Source: Clostridium fallax (GTDB lineage: Bacteria; Bacillota; Clostridia; Clostridiales; Clostridiaceae). From it: a stretch of 64,000 nucleotides of DNA. How positions within the stretch are numbered: the stretch's first letter is position 1; every line of letters begins with the position of its first letter. The position numbers and the translations under genes are program-made. Under the pieces are notes generated by a model that was not told the origin of the DNA, made no database searches, and saw only the letters and a program-made list of their open reading frames with translations. The DNA is taken from assembly GCF_900129365.1 (NCBI RefSeq), contig NZ_FQVM01000003.1, positions 62,001 through 126,000 of the forward strand, in the 5' to 3' direction. Positions 7,865-15,960 of this stretch are shown piece after piece.

Positions 7865-8260
7865 ATGGCAGCTCAAAAAGTTAAGAAGACTAGAAGAAGA
7901 AAAGAAAGAAAAAATATTGAGCATGGTGCTGCACACATCAAGTCAACTTTCAATAACTCAATAGTTACATTAACTGATGTTACAGGTAATGCATTATCAT
8001 GGTCAAGTGCAGGTGCTCTAGGATTTAGAGGATCAAGAAAGAGCACTCCATTTGCAGCTCAAATGGCAGCAGAAACTGCAGCAAAAGTAGCAATGGAACA
8101 CGGATTAAAGAGTGTTGAAGTATATGTTAAGGGACCAGGAGCAGGTAGAGAAGCAGCTATAAGATCTTTACAAGCAGCTGGATTAGAGGTTACTTTAATA
8201 AAAGACGTTACTCCAATCCCACATAACGGATGTAGACCACCAAAAAGAAGAAGAGTATAG
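7865..8260 (+). CDS. rpsK: Ribosomal protein S11 (uS11)
   Basis: A 131-residue platform protein of the 30S subunit. The AHIKSTFNNSIVTLTDVTGNALSWSS segment and the C-terminal DVTPIPHNGCRPPKRRRV are diagnostic. It begins 15 bases after rpsM with a GAGGAGGG ribosome-binding site and is followed by rpsD after 18 bases. Confidence 0.97.
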   Translation: MAAQKVKKTRRRKERKNIEHGAAHIKSTFNNSIVTLTDVTGNALSWSSAGALGFRGSRKSTPFAAQMAAETAAKVAMEHGLKSVEVYVKGPGAGREAAIRSLQAAGLEVTLIKDVTPIPHNGCRPPKRRRV

Positions 8261-8278
8261 TTACAGGAGGTGTAATGA

Positions 8279-8899
8279 ATGGCAAGATATACTGGAGCAA
8301 CATGCAGATTATGCAGAAGAGAAGGTATGAAATTATTCCTTAAAGGGGATAGATGCTTTACAGATAAATGTGCGTTTGTTAGAAGAAGTTATGCACCAGG
8401 ACAACATGGAGCAAGCAAAAAGAAACTTTCTAACTACGGAGTTCAATTAAGAGAAAAACAAAAAGCGAAGAGAATATACGGAGTTCTTGAAGGCCAATTC
8501 AGAAATTACTATGAAAAGGCTGAAAAAATGAGAGGAATTGCCGGTGAAAACTTATTAAAATTACTAGAAATGAGATTAGATAACGTAATTTACAGAGTAG
8601 GTTACGGTGCTTCAAGAACAGAAGCAAGACAATTAGTAACACATGGACACTTCTTAGTTAATGGTAAGAAGGTTGATATTCCATCATACAAAGTATCAAT
8701 TAATGATGTTATAACTGTATGTGAAAAGAGCAGAGGAACTGAAAAGTTCAAAACTTTTGCTGAAAACCCAAAACCATTACCAAAATGGTTAACTACTAAC
8801 CCAGAAAACTTTGAAGGTAAGGTTGTAGCTGAGCCAGCTAGAGAGGACATTGACGTTCCAGTTAACGAAACTCTTATCGTTGAGTTATACAGCAAGTAA
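8279..8899 (+). CDS. rpsD: Ribosomal protein S4 (uS4), zinc-knuckle form
   Basis: A 206-residue primary 16S rRNA-binding assembly protein and, in many bacteria, a translational repressor. The N-terminus has CRLCRREG...C...C, the cysteine pattern of zinc-containing S4. The S4 domain appears as MRLDNVIYRVGYGASRTEARQLVTHGHFLVNGKKV. Its place inside the alpha operon differs from B. subtilis, where rpsD is separate, and makes autoregulation of this operon plausible. Confidence 0.97.
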   Translation: MARYTGATCRLCRREGMKLFLKGDRCFTDKCAFVRRSYAPGQHGASKKKLSNYGVQLREKQKAKRIYGVLEGQFRNYYEKAEKMRGIAGENLLKLLEMRLDNVIYRVGYGASRTEARQLVTHGHFLVNGKKVDIPSYKVSINDVITVCEKSRGTEKFKTFAENPKPLPKWLTTNPENFEGKVVAEPAREDIDVPVNETLIVELYSK

Positions 8900-8905
8900 T
8901 AGGTG

Positions 8906-8946
8906 ATATTTGTAAAAGGAAAATAATATTTTTCCTTTACAAATAT
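8906..8946 (+). other. Long hairpin between rpsD and rpoA
   Basis: ATATTTGTAAAAGGAAAA at 8906-8923 is nearly complementary to the segment ending at 8946, giving a stem of about 17 pairs with a short loop. No T-run follows, so it is unlikely to be an ordinary terminator. It may be a processing or partial-attenuation element separating ribosomal genes from rpoA. Confidence 0.55.
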
Positions 8947-9001
8947 AGGATCAGTTGCCCTCAAAATAAGTTGCCATTATAAAAATAAGGAGGGTTTATG
9001 T

Positions 9002-9949
9002 ATGTTAGAAATCGAAAAGCCAGTAATAGAATGTGTAGAATCTAATGAAGATGGTACTTACGGCAAATTTGTTGTAGAACCGCTTGAAAGAGGATACGGA
9101 ATAACTCTTGGAAATGCATTAAGAAGAATATTATTATCTTCTTTACCAGGAGTTGCGGCTACATCAATTAAGATTGATGGTGTTTTACATGAGTTTTCAA
9201 CTGTAACAGGAGTAAAGGAAGATGTCACTGAATTAGTTCTAAATATAAAGTCTTTAGCTCTTAAGATGAATGGCGAAGGTCCAAAGACTATATATATAGA
9301 TGCTAAAGGTCCAGGAGTTGTTACTGGAGCTGATATAAAAACAGATGGTGATGTTGAAGTTGTAAATAAGGATTTACACATAGCTACATTAGATGATAAT
9401 GGTAGACTATATATGGAGATAACTGTTAACAGAGGAAGAGGATATGTTACTCAAAATAAAAATAAGAGTGAAAATCTTCCAATATCAGCTATCGCTGTAG
9501 ATTCAATTTACACTCCAGTTAAAAGAGTTAACTTTACTGTAGAAAATACAAGAGTAGGCCAAATAACTGACTACGATAAATTGACTTTAGAAGTGTGGAC
9601 TAATGGAACAATAAAGATTGAAGAGGCTATAAGCTTATCAGCTAAAATCCTTATAGAACACTTTAAATTATTCTTAACATTAACAGATAACGCTAATGAC
9701 GTTGAAATAATGGTTGAGAAAGAAGAAGACAAAAAAGAAAAAGCATTAGAGATGACTATCGAAGAATTAGATTTATCAGTTAGATCATATAACTGCTTAA
9801 AGAGAGCCGGAATTAATACAGTTCAAGAACTTGCACAAAGATCTATGGATGATATGATGAAGGTTAGAAACCTTGGTAAGAAATCTCTAGAAGAAGTAGA
9901 AAAGAAATTAAAGGATTTGAACTTAAGTTTAAGACTAAACGATGAGTAG
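9002..9949 (+). CDS. rpoA: RNA polymerase alpha subunit
   Basis: The 315-residue alpha subunit that scaffolds RNA polymerase assembly. The N-terminal dimerisation domain shows RGYGITLGNALRRILLSSLPG and the assembly core. The C-terminal DNA/regulator-binding domain (about residues 245-315) contains SVRSYNCLKRAGI...RNLGKKSLEEVEKKL. AAGGAGGG lies just upstream of ATG 9002. rplQ follows 16 bases later. Standard length and fully intact. Confidence 0.98.
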   Translation: MLEIEKPVIECVESNEDGTYGKFVVEPLERGYGITLGNALRRILLSSLPGVAATSIKIDGVLHEFSTVTGVKEDVTELVLNIKSLALKMNGEGPKTIYIDAKGPGVVTGADIKTDGDVEVVNKDLHIATLDDNGRLYMEITVNRGRGYVTQNKNKSENLPISAIAVDSIYTPVKRVNFTVENTRVGQITDYDKLTLEVWTNGTIKIEEAISLSAKILIEHFKLFLTLTDNANDVEIMVEKEEDKKEKALEMTIEELDLSVRSYNCLKRAGINTVQELAQRSMDDMMKVRNLGKKSLEEVEKKLKDLNLSLRLNDE

Positions 9950-9965
9950 TTAAGGAGGTAAAGCC

Positions 9966-10307
9966 ATGGCAGGATATCGTAAGTTAGGTCGTCCAACAGA
10001 CCAAAGAAGAGCTATGCTAAGAAACCTTGTTACAAGTTTATTAAAGCATGGTAAGATAGAAACAACTGATACAAGAGCTAAGGAAACAAGAAGCATTGCA
10101 GAAAAAATGATCACTCTAGCTAAGAGAGGCGACTTACATGCAAGAAGACAAGTTTTAGCTTACGTAACAGAAGAAGAAGTTGTTAAAAATTTATTTGAGA
10201 ACATAGCTCCAAAATATACTGAGAGAAACGGTGGATACACTAGAATGATCAAAGTAGGTCCAAGAAGAGGAGACGGAGCAGAAACAGTTATACTTGAATT
10301 AGTATAA
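9966..10307 (+). CDS. rplQ: Ribosomal protein L17 (bL17)
   Basis: A 113-residue 50S protein lining the peptide exit region. It starts MAGYRKLGRPTDQRRAMLRNL and has TTDTRAKETRSIAEKMITLAKRG, as expected for the short Firmicutes form. TAAGGAGGT precedes ATG 9966. It is the last gene of the alpha operon and is followed by a terminator hairpin. Confidence 0.97.
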   Translation: MAGYRKLGRPTDQRRAMLRNLVTSLLKHGKIETTDTRAKETRSIAEKMITLAKRGDLHARRQVLAYVTEEEVVKNLFENIAPKYTERNGGYTRMIKVGPRRGDGAETVILELV

Positions 10308-10313
10308 TACAGC

Positions 10314-10352
10314 GGGGATTAAGTATTACTTAGTCCCCATTTTACTATATTT
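10314..10352 (+). terminator. Terminator after rplQ
   Basis: GGGGATTAAG at 10314-10323 pairs with CTTAGTCCCC at 10329-10338 (one G-U pair) over a five-base loop and is followed by a T-rich stretch ending in TTTTTT. A second palindrome, TTTACTATATTT at 10341-10352 with AAATATAGTAAA at 10361-10372, follows immediately. Confidence 0.7.
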
Positions 10353-10492
10353 TTTAATGTAAATATAGTAAATAAAAAAATAGTGAGGTATAATAAAAAA
10401 TGTGTATAATTTAACATATTGTAAAGGTTATTTACATAATTACATAAGAAGTATTTTTTACAATGTGATAAATTATCAATGGAGGAATACCT

Positions 10493-11335
10493 ATGAATAA
10501 AGATATGGTCAAATGTAATGAATTAGTACATAAGTATATAAATGCAGAAGGTGAAGAAAAGTTTGCAATAAATGGCATAGATTTAGAGGTTAAAAAGGGA
10601 GAATTTTTAGTAGTATTAGGTCATAATGGTTCTGGAAAATCTACCTTAGCTAAACACATAAATGCATTATTATTACCTTCAGGTGGAAAAGTTTATGTTG
10701 ATGGATTAGATACAGAAGATGAAAAAAATTTATGGGAAATAAGAAGAAGAGCTGGTATGGTATTTCAAAATCCAGATAATCAATTAGTTGCGACTATTGT
10801 AGAGGAAGATGTAGCCTTTGGACCAGAAAATTTAGGAGTAGCTCCAGATGAAATAAGACAAAGAGTTGATGAAAGTTTAAAAAAGGTTGGAATGTATGAA
10901 TATAGAAAGCATGCACCACATCTTTTATCAGGGGGACAAAAACAAAGAATAGCAATAGCTGGGGTATTAGCAATGAGACCTCAATGTATAGTTTTAGATG
11001 AACCTACTGCTATGCTTGATCCATCAGGAAGAAAAGAAGTAATGAATACTATAAAAGATATAAATAAAAATTATGGTATAACAATAATATTAATAACTCA
11101 TTATATGGATGAAGCTGCAGAGGGAGATAGAATAGTTGTTATAGATGAAGGAAAATTACTTTTACAAGGAACACCTAAAAAAGTTTTTTCACAAGTTGAA
11201 ACAATGAAAAAAATAGGTCTTGATGTTCCACAGGTAACTGAATTAGCTTATGAGTTAAAAAAATCAGGTATTAATATAAGCACTGAAATTTTAAATATAG
11301 ATGAGATGGTGAATGCATTATGTCAATTAAGATAA
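10493..11335 (+). CDS. ecfA1: ECF transporter ATP-binding protein A1
   Basis: A 280-residue ABC ATPase that energises vitamin and metal uptake through the shared EcfA1-A2-T module. It has Walker A GHNGSGKST, Q-loop VFQNPDNQLVA, signature LLSGGQKQR, Walker B CIVLDEPTAMLDP and the switch histidine in LITHYMD. Q-loop FQNPDNQ is typical of this subfamily. ecfA2 overlaps its 3' end by 16 bases. The ecfA1-ecfA2-ecfT-truA order downstream of rplQ is the classic Firmicutes arrangement. Confidence 0.95.
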   Translation: MNKDMVKCNELVHKYINAEGEEKFAINGIDLEVKKGEFLVVLGHNGSGKSTLAKHINALLLPSGGKVYVDGLDTEDEKNLWEIRRRAGMVFQNPDNQLVATIVEEDVAFGPENLGVAPDEIRQRVDESLKKVGMYEYRKHAPHLLSGGQKQRIAIAGVLAMRPQCIVLDEPTAMLDPSGRKEVMNTIKDINKNYGITIILITHYMDEAAEGDRIVVIDEGKLLLQGTPKKVFSQVETMKKIGLDVPQVTELAYELKKSGINISTEILNIDEMVNALCQLR

Positions 11336-12177
11336 ACAATTTAACACACATATATATGCCAAAATCACCTTTTGAAAAGGTTGCTCTTGATGATGTATCA
11401 TTAGAGATATCAGATGGAGAATTTGTAGCTTTAATAGGACATACAGGTTCAGGAAAGTCTACATTAATTCAGCATTTAAATGGTCTTTTAAAACCTTCAT
11501 CAGGAAGTATAGTTGTAGATGAAGTAGATATAACAAGTAAAAAAGTTAATCTTTCCGATGTTAGAAAAAAGGTAGGATTAGTTTTTCAATATCCAGAATA
11601 CCAATTATTTGAGGAGACCATAGAGAAGGATATAGAGTTTGGACCTAAAAATCTAGGATTAAGTGATGAGGAAATTAAAAGTAGAGTAAAAAAATCTATG
11701 AAAATGGTTGGACTTGAATATGAAGAATATAAAGATAAATCTCCATTTGAAATAAGTGGTGGTCAAAAAAGAAGAGTAGCTATTGCAGGAGTAGTAGCTA
11801 TGGAACCTAAGGTTTTAATATTAGATGAACCAACAGCAGGGCTTGATCCTAAGGGTAGAGATGAGATATTAGGACAAATAAAAAAACTTCATGATGAGTA
11901 TGGTATGACTATTATATTAGTAAGTCATAGTATGGAAGATGTAGCAAAAATAGCGAATAGAGTAATAGTTATGAATAAAGGCAAAGTAATTTTAGATGGA
12001 ACGCCAGCTAATGTTTTTAAAGAGGTTGAGACTCTTGAAAAAGTAGGATTGGCAGTTCCACAAGTAACATATTTAATAAGAGCCTTAAGAGAAAAAGGAT
12101 TCCAAATATCACAGGAAGTTTTTACTGTAGAGCAAGCTAGAAAAGCTTTATTAAAAGTTTTTAAAGACAATATTTAG
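11320..12177 (+). CDS. ecfA2: ECF transporter ATP-binding protein A2
   Basis: The 285-residue partner ATPase of EcfA1. Walker A GHTGSGKST, Q-loop VFQYPEYQLFEETIE, signature EISGGQKRR, Walker B VLILDEPTAGLDP and switch histidine VSHSMED are all present. The signature begins ISGGQ where EcfA1 has LSGGQ. It starts inside the end of ecfA1, so translation is coupled, and ecfT begins 17 bases after its stop. Substrate-specific S components must be encoded elsewhere. Confidence 0.95.
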   Translation: MSIKINNLTHIYMPKSPFEKVALDDVSLEISDGEFVALIGHTGSGKSTLIQHLNGLLKPSSGSIVVDEVDITSKKVNLSDVRKKVGLVFQYPEYQLFEETIEKDIEFGPKNLGLSDEEIKSRVKKSMKMVGLEYEEYKDKSPFEISGGQKRRVAIAGVVAMEPKVLILDEPTAGLDPKGRDEILGQIKKLHDEYGMTIILVSHSMEDVAKIANRVIVMNKGKVILDGTPANVFKEVETLEKVGLAVPQVTYLIRALREKGFQISQEVFTVEQARKALLKVFKDNI

Positions 12178-12194
12178 GAAGGAAGAACAACAAA

Positions 12195-13007
12195 ATGATT
12201 AAAGATATTACCATTGGACAATATATACCAGGAGATTCTTTAATTCATAGACTAGATCCAAGAACAAAAATATTAATATCAATATTATTTATAGTATCTT
12301 TATTTGTTATTAATAAGTTTGTAGGTTATATATTTATTGTTCTTTTTTTAGGAATGTCTGTGTATTTAGCAAAAATCCACCCAAGATTTTTGTATAAAGG
12401 ATTAAAGCCTGTATTTGTTCTTATAATTATAACAGCAGCACTTAATTTGTTTATGATAAAGGGAACAGCTGATACATTATTATTTCATTGGAAGTTTATT
12501 AAAATATATAAAGAGGGTATTAGTGTAGCTGGATTTATGACTCTTAGATTAATATTTTTAATATTAGGAACTTCACTTTTAACACTAACAACATCACCAA
12601 TAGAATTAACTGATGGTATAGAGAATCTATTAAATCCTTTTAAAAGGATAGGTGTACCGGCTCACGAATTAGCTATGATGATGACAATAGCATTAAGATT
12701 CATCCCAACATTAATAGATGAAACTGATAAAATAATGAAGGCTCAAAAAGCAAGAGGTGCTGATTTTGAGAGTGGAAATATAATTGAAAAAGCTAAAAGT
12801 TTAATACCACTTTTAGTTCCCCTATTTATTAGTTCTTTTAGAAGAGCTGATGAATTAGCTATGGCAATGGAAGCTAGATGCTATAGAGGGGGAGAAGGAA
12901 GAACTAGAATGAAAAAATTAAAATATAAAGGAATAGATTTTGGGGCATATTTTAGTATTTTTATATTACTAGTGATAAGTTTTTACATTAGATTTGGAAT
13001 GAGGTAG
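12195..13007 (+). CDS. ecfT: ECF transporter transmembrane subunit EcfT
   Basis: The 270-residue integral membrane scaffold coupling EcfA1/A2 to interchangeable vitamin-binding S components. The N-terminal IKDITIGQYIPGDSLIHRLDPRTKI motif is typical. Several hydrophobic helices are visible, along with the paired cytoplasmic Ala-Arg-Gly coupling motifs (QKARGAD and MEARCYRGG, here with Cys in place of Gly at the usual second position). AGGAAGG precedes ATG 12195. Confidence 0.94.
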   Translation: MIKDITIGQYIPGDSLIHRLDPRTKILISILFIVSLFVINKFVGYIFIVLFLGMSVYLAKIHPRFLYKGLKPVFVLIIITAALNLFMIKGTADTLLFHWKFIKIYKEGISVAGFMTLRLIFLILGTSLLTLTTSPIELTDGIENLLNPFKRIGVPAHELAMMMTIALRFIPTLIDETDKIMKAQKARGADFESGNIIEKAKSLIPLLVPLFISSFRRADELAMAMEARCYRGGEGRTRMKKLKYKGIDFGAYFSIFILLVISFYIRFGMR

Positions 13008-13016
13008 TATAACTTT

Positions 13017-13751
13017 ATGAAAAATATAAAGCTATTAATAGAATATGATGGGAAAAATTATCATGGATGGCAAAGGCAAAAGAATCAGATTACAATTCAA
13101 GAAAAAATAGAAGAAGCTATATATAAAGTTACTGGTGAAGAAATTGACTTATTAGGAAGTTCAAGAACAGACTCAGGAGTACATGCAAAAGGATTTGTTG
13201 CAAACTTTCATACTAATTCTTCAATACCACCAGAGAAATTCAGAGAAGCTATAAATTCTAAGCTTCCAGGAGATATAGTTATATTAAACTCAGAAGAGGT
13301 AAATAAAGATTTTCATGCTAGATATTCAAGTAAAGGTAAAACATATTGCTATACTTTACTAAACAGAGATGTTCCATCTGCTTTAAATAGACATTATGTA
13401 CATCATATAAAAGTTAAATTAGATATAAATAAAATGAAAGAGGCATGTAAATATTTTATAGGAAAACATGACTTTACAGCCTTTAAAACCAATGGAAGTT
13501 CTGTTAAAACATCTATTAGGACTATAACTGATTTGCATATAGAAATAATAGATGATTATATAAAAATTTATATAACAGCAGATGGTTTTTTATATAATAT
13601 GGTTAGAATAATAGTAGGTACATTAATTAATGTAGGTACAAATAAAATAGAACCTAAAGAAATTGAAAATATAATTAACGCGAAAGATAGACAAAAAGCT
13701 GGAAAGTGTGTATCAGCAGAAGGATTATCCTTAGAAAAAGTTTTTTATTAA
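13017..13751 (+). CDS. truA: tRNA pseudouridine(38-40) synthase
   Basis: A 244-residue enzyme that converts U38-U40 of many tRNAs to pseudouridine. The catalytic aspartate lies in SSRTDSGVHAKG and the FLYNMVRIIVGTL motif is intact. It begins 9 bases after ecfT, so it is probably the last gene of the ecf operon. No terminator is visible before the rplM promoter 16 bases downstream. Confidence 0.95.
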   Translation: MKNIKLLIEYDGKNYHGWQRQKNQITIQEKIEEAIYKVTGEEIDLLGSSRTDSGVHAKGFVANFHTNSSIPPEKFREAINSKLPGDIVILNSEEVNKDFHARYSSKGKTYCYTLLNRDVPSALNRHYVHHIKVKLDINKMKEACKYFIGKHDFTAFKTNGSSVKTSIRTITDLHIEIIDDYIKIYITADGFLYNMVRIIVGTLINVGTNKIEPKEIENIINAKDRQKAGKCVSAEGLSLEKVFY

Positions 13752-13767
13752 AAAATCATAAAATACA

Positions 13768-13796
13768 TTGACACGCCCGTAAGCGTGTATTATAAT
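13768..13796 (+). promoter_or_regulatory. Consensus sigma-A promoter for rplM-rpsI
   Basis: TTGACA at 13768-13773 and TATAAT at 13791-13796 are exact consensus boxes with a 17-base spacer. Part of the -35 box and the spacer form an inverted repeat, ACACGC then CCGTAA then GCGTGT. Confidence 0.85.
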
Positions 13797-13802
13797 AAGT
13801 GA

Positions 13803-13895
13803 GTATGCGAGAGTAATGTGTAAAAGATCCACTAGCCCCGGATCTTGACATAGATGCTAAGAAATGAACGTTAAGTTAAGAATTTTCAGGGAGGG
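13803..13895 (+). ncRNA. Probable ribosomal protein L13 leader
   Basis: The stretch of about 90 bases between the promoter and the rplM ribosome-binding site contains a clear hairpin, AAGATCC pairing with GGATCTT around ACTAGCCCC (near 13825-13846), plus flanking GC-containing segments unusual for this genome. A structured L13 autoregulatory leader is an established element in Firmicutes at exactly this position. Assignment here is by position and structure; I did not match a covariance model. Confidence 0.6.
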
Positions 13896-13901
13896 AAAAA
13901 G

Positions 13902-14336
13902 ATGAAATCATACATTGCAAAACCACAAGAAGTTGAAAGAAAATGGTATGTTGTTGATGCTGCTGGTAAGCCACTAGGAAGAGTTGCTAGCCAAGTTGCT
14001 TCAATCTTAAGAGGTAAGAATAAGCCAACATTTACTCCAAATGTTGACTGTGGAGATTTCGTTATCGTTATAAACGCTGAGAAGGTTGTTTTAACTGGTA
14101 AGAAATTAGACCAAAAATTAATGAGAAAGCATAGCTTATATCCAGGCGGATTAAAGGAAACTCCATATAGAGTTGTTTTAGATAAGAAACCTGAATTTGC
14201 TTTCGAAGAAGCAGTTAGAAGAATGCTTCCAAAGGGAGTTTTAGGAAGAAAAATGCTAAAGAAATTAAATGTATATAGAGGTGCAGAGCACAAAAACGCA
14301 GCTCAAAATCCAGAAGTACTTGAGTTAAAGTACTAA
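13902..14336 (+). CDS. rplM: Ribosomal protein L13 (uL13)
   Basis: A 144-residue early-assembly 50S protein. MKSYIAKPQEVERKWYVVDA at the N-terminus and RMLPKGVLGRKMLKKLNVY...HKNAAQNPEVLEL at the C-terminus are diagnostic. GGGAGGG precedes ATG 13902. It forms a two-gene operon with rpsI behind a consensus promoter and structured leader. Confidence 0.97.
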   Translation: MKSYIAKPQEVERKWYVVDAAGKPLGRVASQVASILRGKNKPTFTPNVDCGDFVIVINAEKVVLTGKKLDQKLMRKHSLYPGGLKETPYRVVLDKKPEFAFEEAVRRMLPKGVLGRKMLKKLNVYRGAEHKNAAQNPEVLELKY

Positions 14337-14362
14337 TTTGAGACTCGGGAGGAGGAATAGAA

Positions 14363-14755
14363 ATGGCAAAAGTTCAATATATGGCAACTGGAAGAAGAAA
14401 GCAATCAGTAGCAAGAGTTAGACTTGTAGCTGGTGAAGGAAGAGTTGTTATCAATAAAAGAGAAATAGAAAACTACTTTGGTTTAGAAACTTTAAGAACA
14501 ATAGTAAACCAACCATTAGTTTTAACTGCAACTAAAGAAAAATTCGACGTTTTAGTTAATGTACATGGTGGTGGACTATCAGGTCAAGCAGGAGCTATAA
14601 GACACGGAATAACAAGAGCTTTAGTTAAAGCTGACGAAACATTAAAGCCTGAATTAAAGAAGGCAGGATTCTTAACAAGAGATCCAAGAATGAAAGAAAG
14701 AAAGAAATACGGTCTTAAAAAAGCAAGAAGATCACCACAATTCTCAAAGAGATAA
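14363..14755 (+). CDS. rpsI: Ribosomal protein S9 (uS9)
   Basis: A 130-residue 30S head protein whose C-terminal tail reaches P-site tRNA. MATGRRKQSVARVRLV and the basic C-terminus RKKYGLKKARRSPQFSKR are diagnostic. The final SKR is the conserved tRNA-contacting tail. GGAGGAGG precedes ATG 14363, and a strong terminator follows. Confidence 0.97.
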   Translation: MAKVQYMATGRRKQSVARVRLVAGEGRVVINKREIENYFGLETLRTIVNQPLVLTATKEKFDVLVNVHGGGLSGQAGAIRHGITRALVKADETLKPELKKAGFLTRDPRMKERKKYGLKKARRSPQFSKR

Positions 14756-14770
14756 TATTTGGGAAAGAGA

Positions 14771-14804
14771 AAATTCCACAAACTTTTGTTTGTGGAATTT
14801 TTTT
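14771..14804 (+). terminator. Terminator after rpsI
   Basis: AAATTCCACAAAC at 14771-14783 pairs perfectly with GTTTGTGGAATTT at 14788-14800 over a four-base loop, followed by more T residues. Strong rho-independent terminator ending the ribosomal block. Confidence 0.9.
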
Positions 14805-14981
14805 ATTTAAAATAGTAAGATGAATTAAGTAGTTAATTAAGTTATAACTTATAATAATGTAATAAATATTTATATGATTTATTTTTAAAATTAATAGAAT
14901 TATGAGAAATTACTTTTTTTGTTTAAATTTTCATTATATAGTAATATTATTATAGAAGATTAATTTTAGGGGGAAATAATA

Positions 14982-15587
14982 ATGAAGCAATTTAAAAAAG
15001 TAATTTGTATTGTGATGGTTTTAACATTAAGTTTGGGAATATGTGGATGTGGAGGCAAAACCCCGTCAGACACAGTAACAGATTATTTAGAGGAAATAAA
15101 GAAAGGTGAAAATGGTGATTTTTCTATAATGCTAAATGAGACTTTAGATAAAACTCAAAATAAACAGCAAATAGAAAAGGAAGATATAGAAAATGCTGAA
15201 TCTACAAAGAAAATAATAAATTCTATGAAGAAACTAACTTATACTATAAATTCAGAAAATATAAATGGAGATTCTGCAACTGTTACTGTTAAAGTTAATG
15301 GACCAGATTTAGCTACTGTTATGGTAGAATTTATTACAAACGCCTTTGTAAATGTGTTTTCTCAAGCTTTTTCAGAAAATAAGATGACAGATGAAGAAAC
15401 AAATAAAATGTATGATGATATGCTATCAAAATGTTTAGATAATGTTAAGTTAACAGAAAGAACAGGAGATATTTCTTTAACTAAAGTTGATGGAGTTTGG
15501 AAAATAGATAATAGTGATACTTTAAGTAAGCTTTTAATAAATATAGATCCTGCCAATTTTAACTTAGGAGAGGAAAAAGAAAATTAG
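14982..15587 (+). CDS. Secreted lipoprotein of unknown function (DUF5105/NTF2-like)
   Basis: A 201-residue protein with a type II signal peptide: basic KQFKK, a hydrophobic core, and an ICGC lipobox with Cys23 as the lipidated residue. The mature part DTVTDYLEEIKKGENGDF and the alternating TVTVKVNGPDLATVMVEF pattern resemble small Gram-positive lipoproteins with an NTF2/DUF4878-like fold, but no catalytic motif is visible. It stands alone with its own ribosome-binding site (AGGGGG). A weak promoter, TTGTTT-17-TAATAT, lies at 14919-14947. Function unknown. Confidence 0.75.
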   Translation: MKQFKKVICIVMVLTLSLGICGCGGKTPSDTVTDYLEEIKKGENGDFSIMLNETLDKTQNKQQIEKEDIENAESTKKIINSMKKLTYTINSENINGDSATVTVKVNGPDLATVMVEFITNAFVNVFSQAFSENKMTDEETNKMYDDMLSKCLDNVKLTERTGDISLTKVDGVWKIDNSDTLSKLLINIDPANFNLGEEKEN

Positions 15588-15960
15588 AAATTACTTATGT
15601 AAAATAATTTTTTATGTAAGATTAAAAATAAATTATAAAAATAAATATAATTACTATTTCTATAATCTTTAAATAAATTATACTTAAAAATAAAAATAAA
15701 CAAAAAGCAAAATTTATTTTCTTTTTTATAAATTTAGATTAAATATTCATTAGATTTAATGAATATTTTTTTACATTAAGTAAAAATTAATAGGAAATAA
15801 TTAATAGATAGATAATTATAAAAGTTAGTGGATACAAATATTGGTTGCAATATTAAGTTTGGGTTAAGTTTTCTCAAAGAATATTAACAAAGATAATAAA
15901 GTGGTGTAAACTTTTATTATATGATTTTATTATAAAGAAAATATATGGAGGAGAATAACT
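15588..15960 (+). other. Intergenic region with one terminator
   Basis: This 373-base stretch between the lipoprotein gene and the phosphate transporter gene is very A/T-rich. It contains one clear hairpin near its centre (listed separately) and the ribosome-binding site GGAGGAG before 15961. I saw no credible small gene or conserved RNA in it. Confidence 0.6.
15741..15772 (+). terminator. Terminator downstream of the lipoprotein gene
   Basis: AAATATTCATTA at 15741-15752 pairs with TAATGAATATTT ending near 15769, followed by TTTTT. It lies about 150 bases after the lipoprotein stop codon. Confidence 0.65.

Noticed and set aside
13886..14293. 135-codon minus-strand frame across rplM
   Set aside because: Antisense shadow of a ribosomal protein gene. 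No ribosome-binding site and no resemblance to known proteins.
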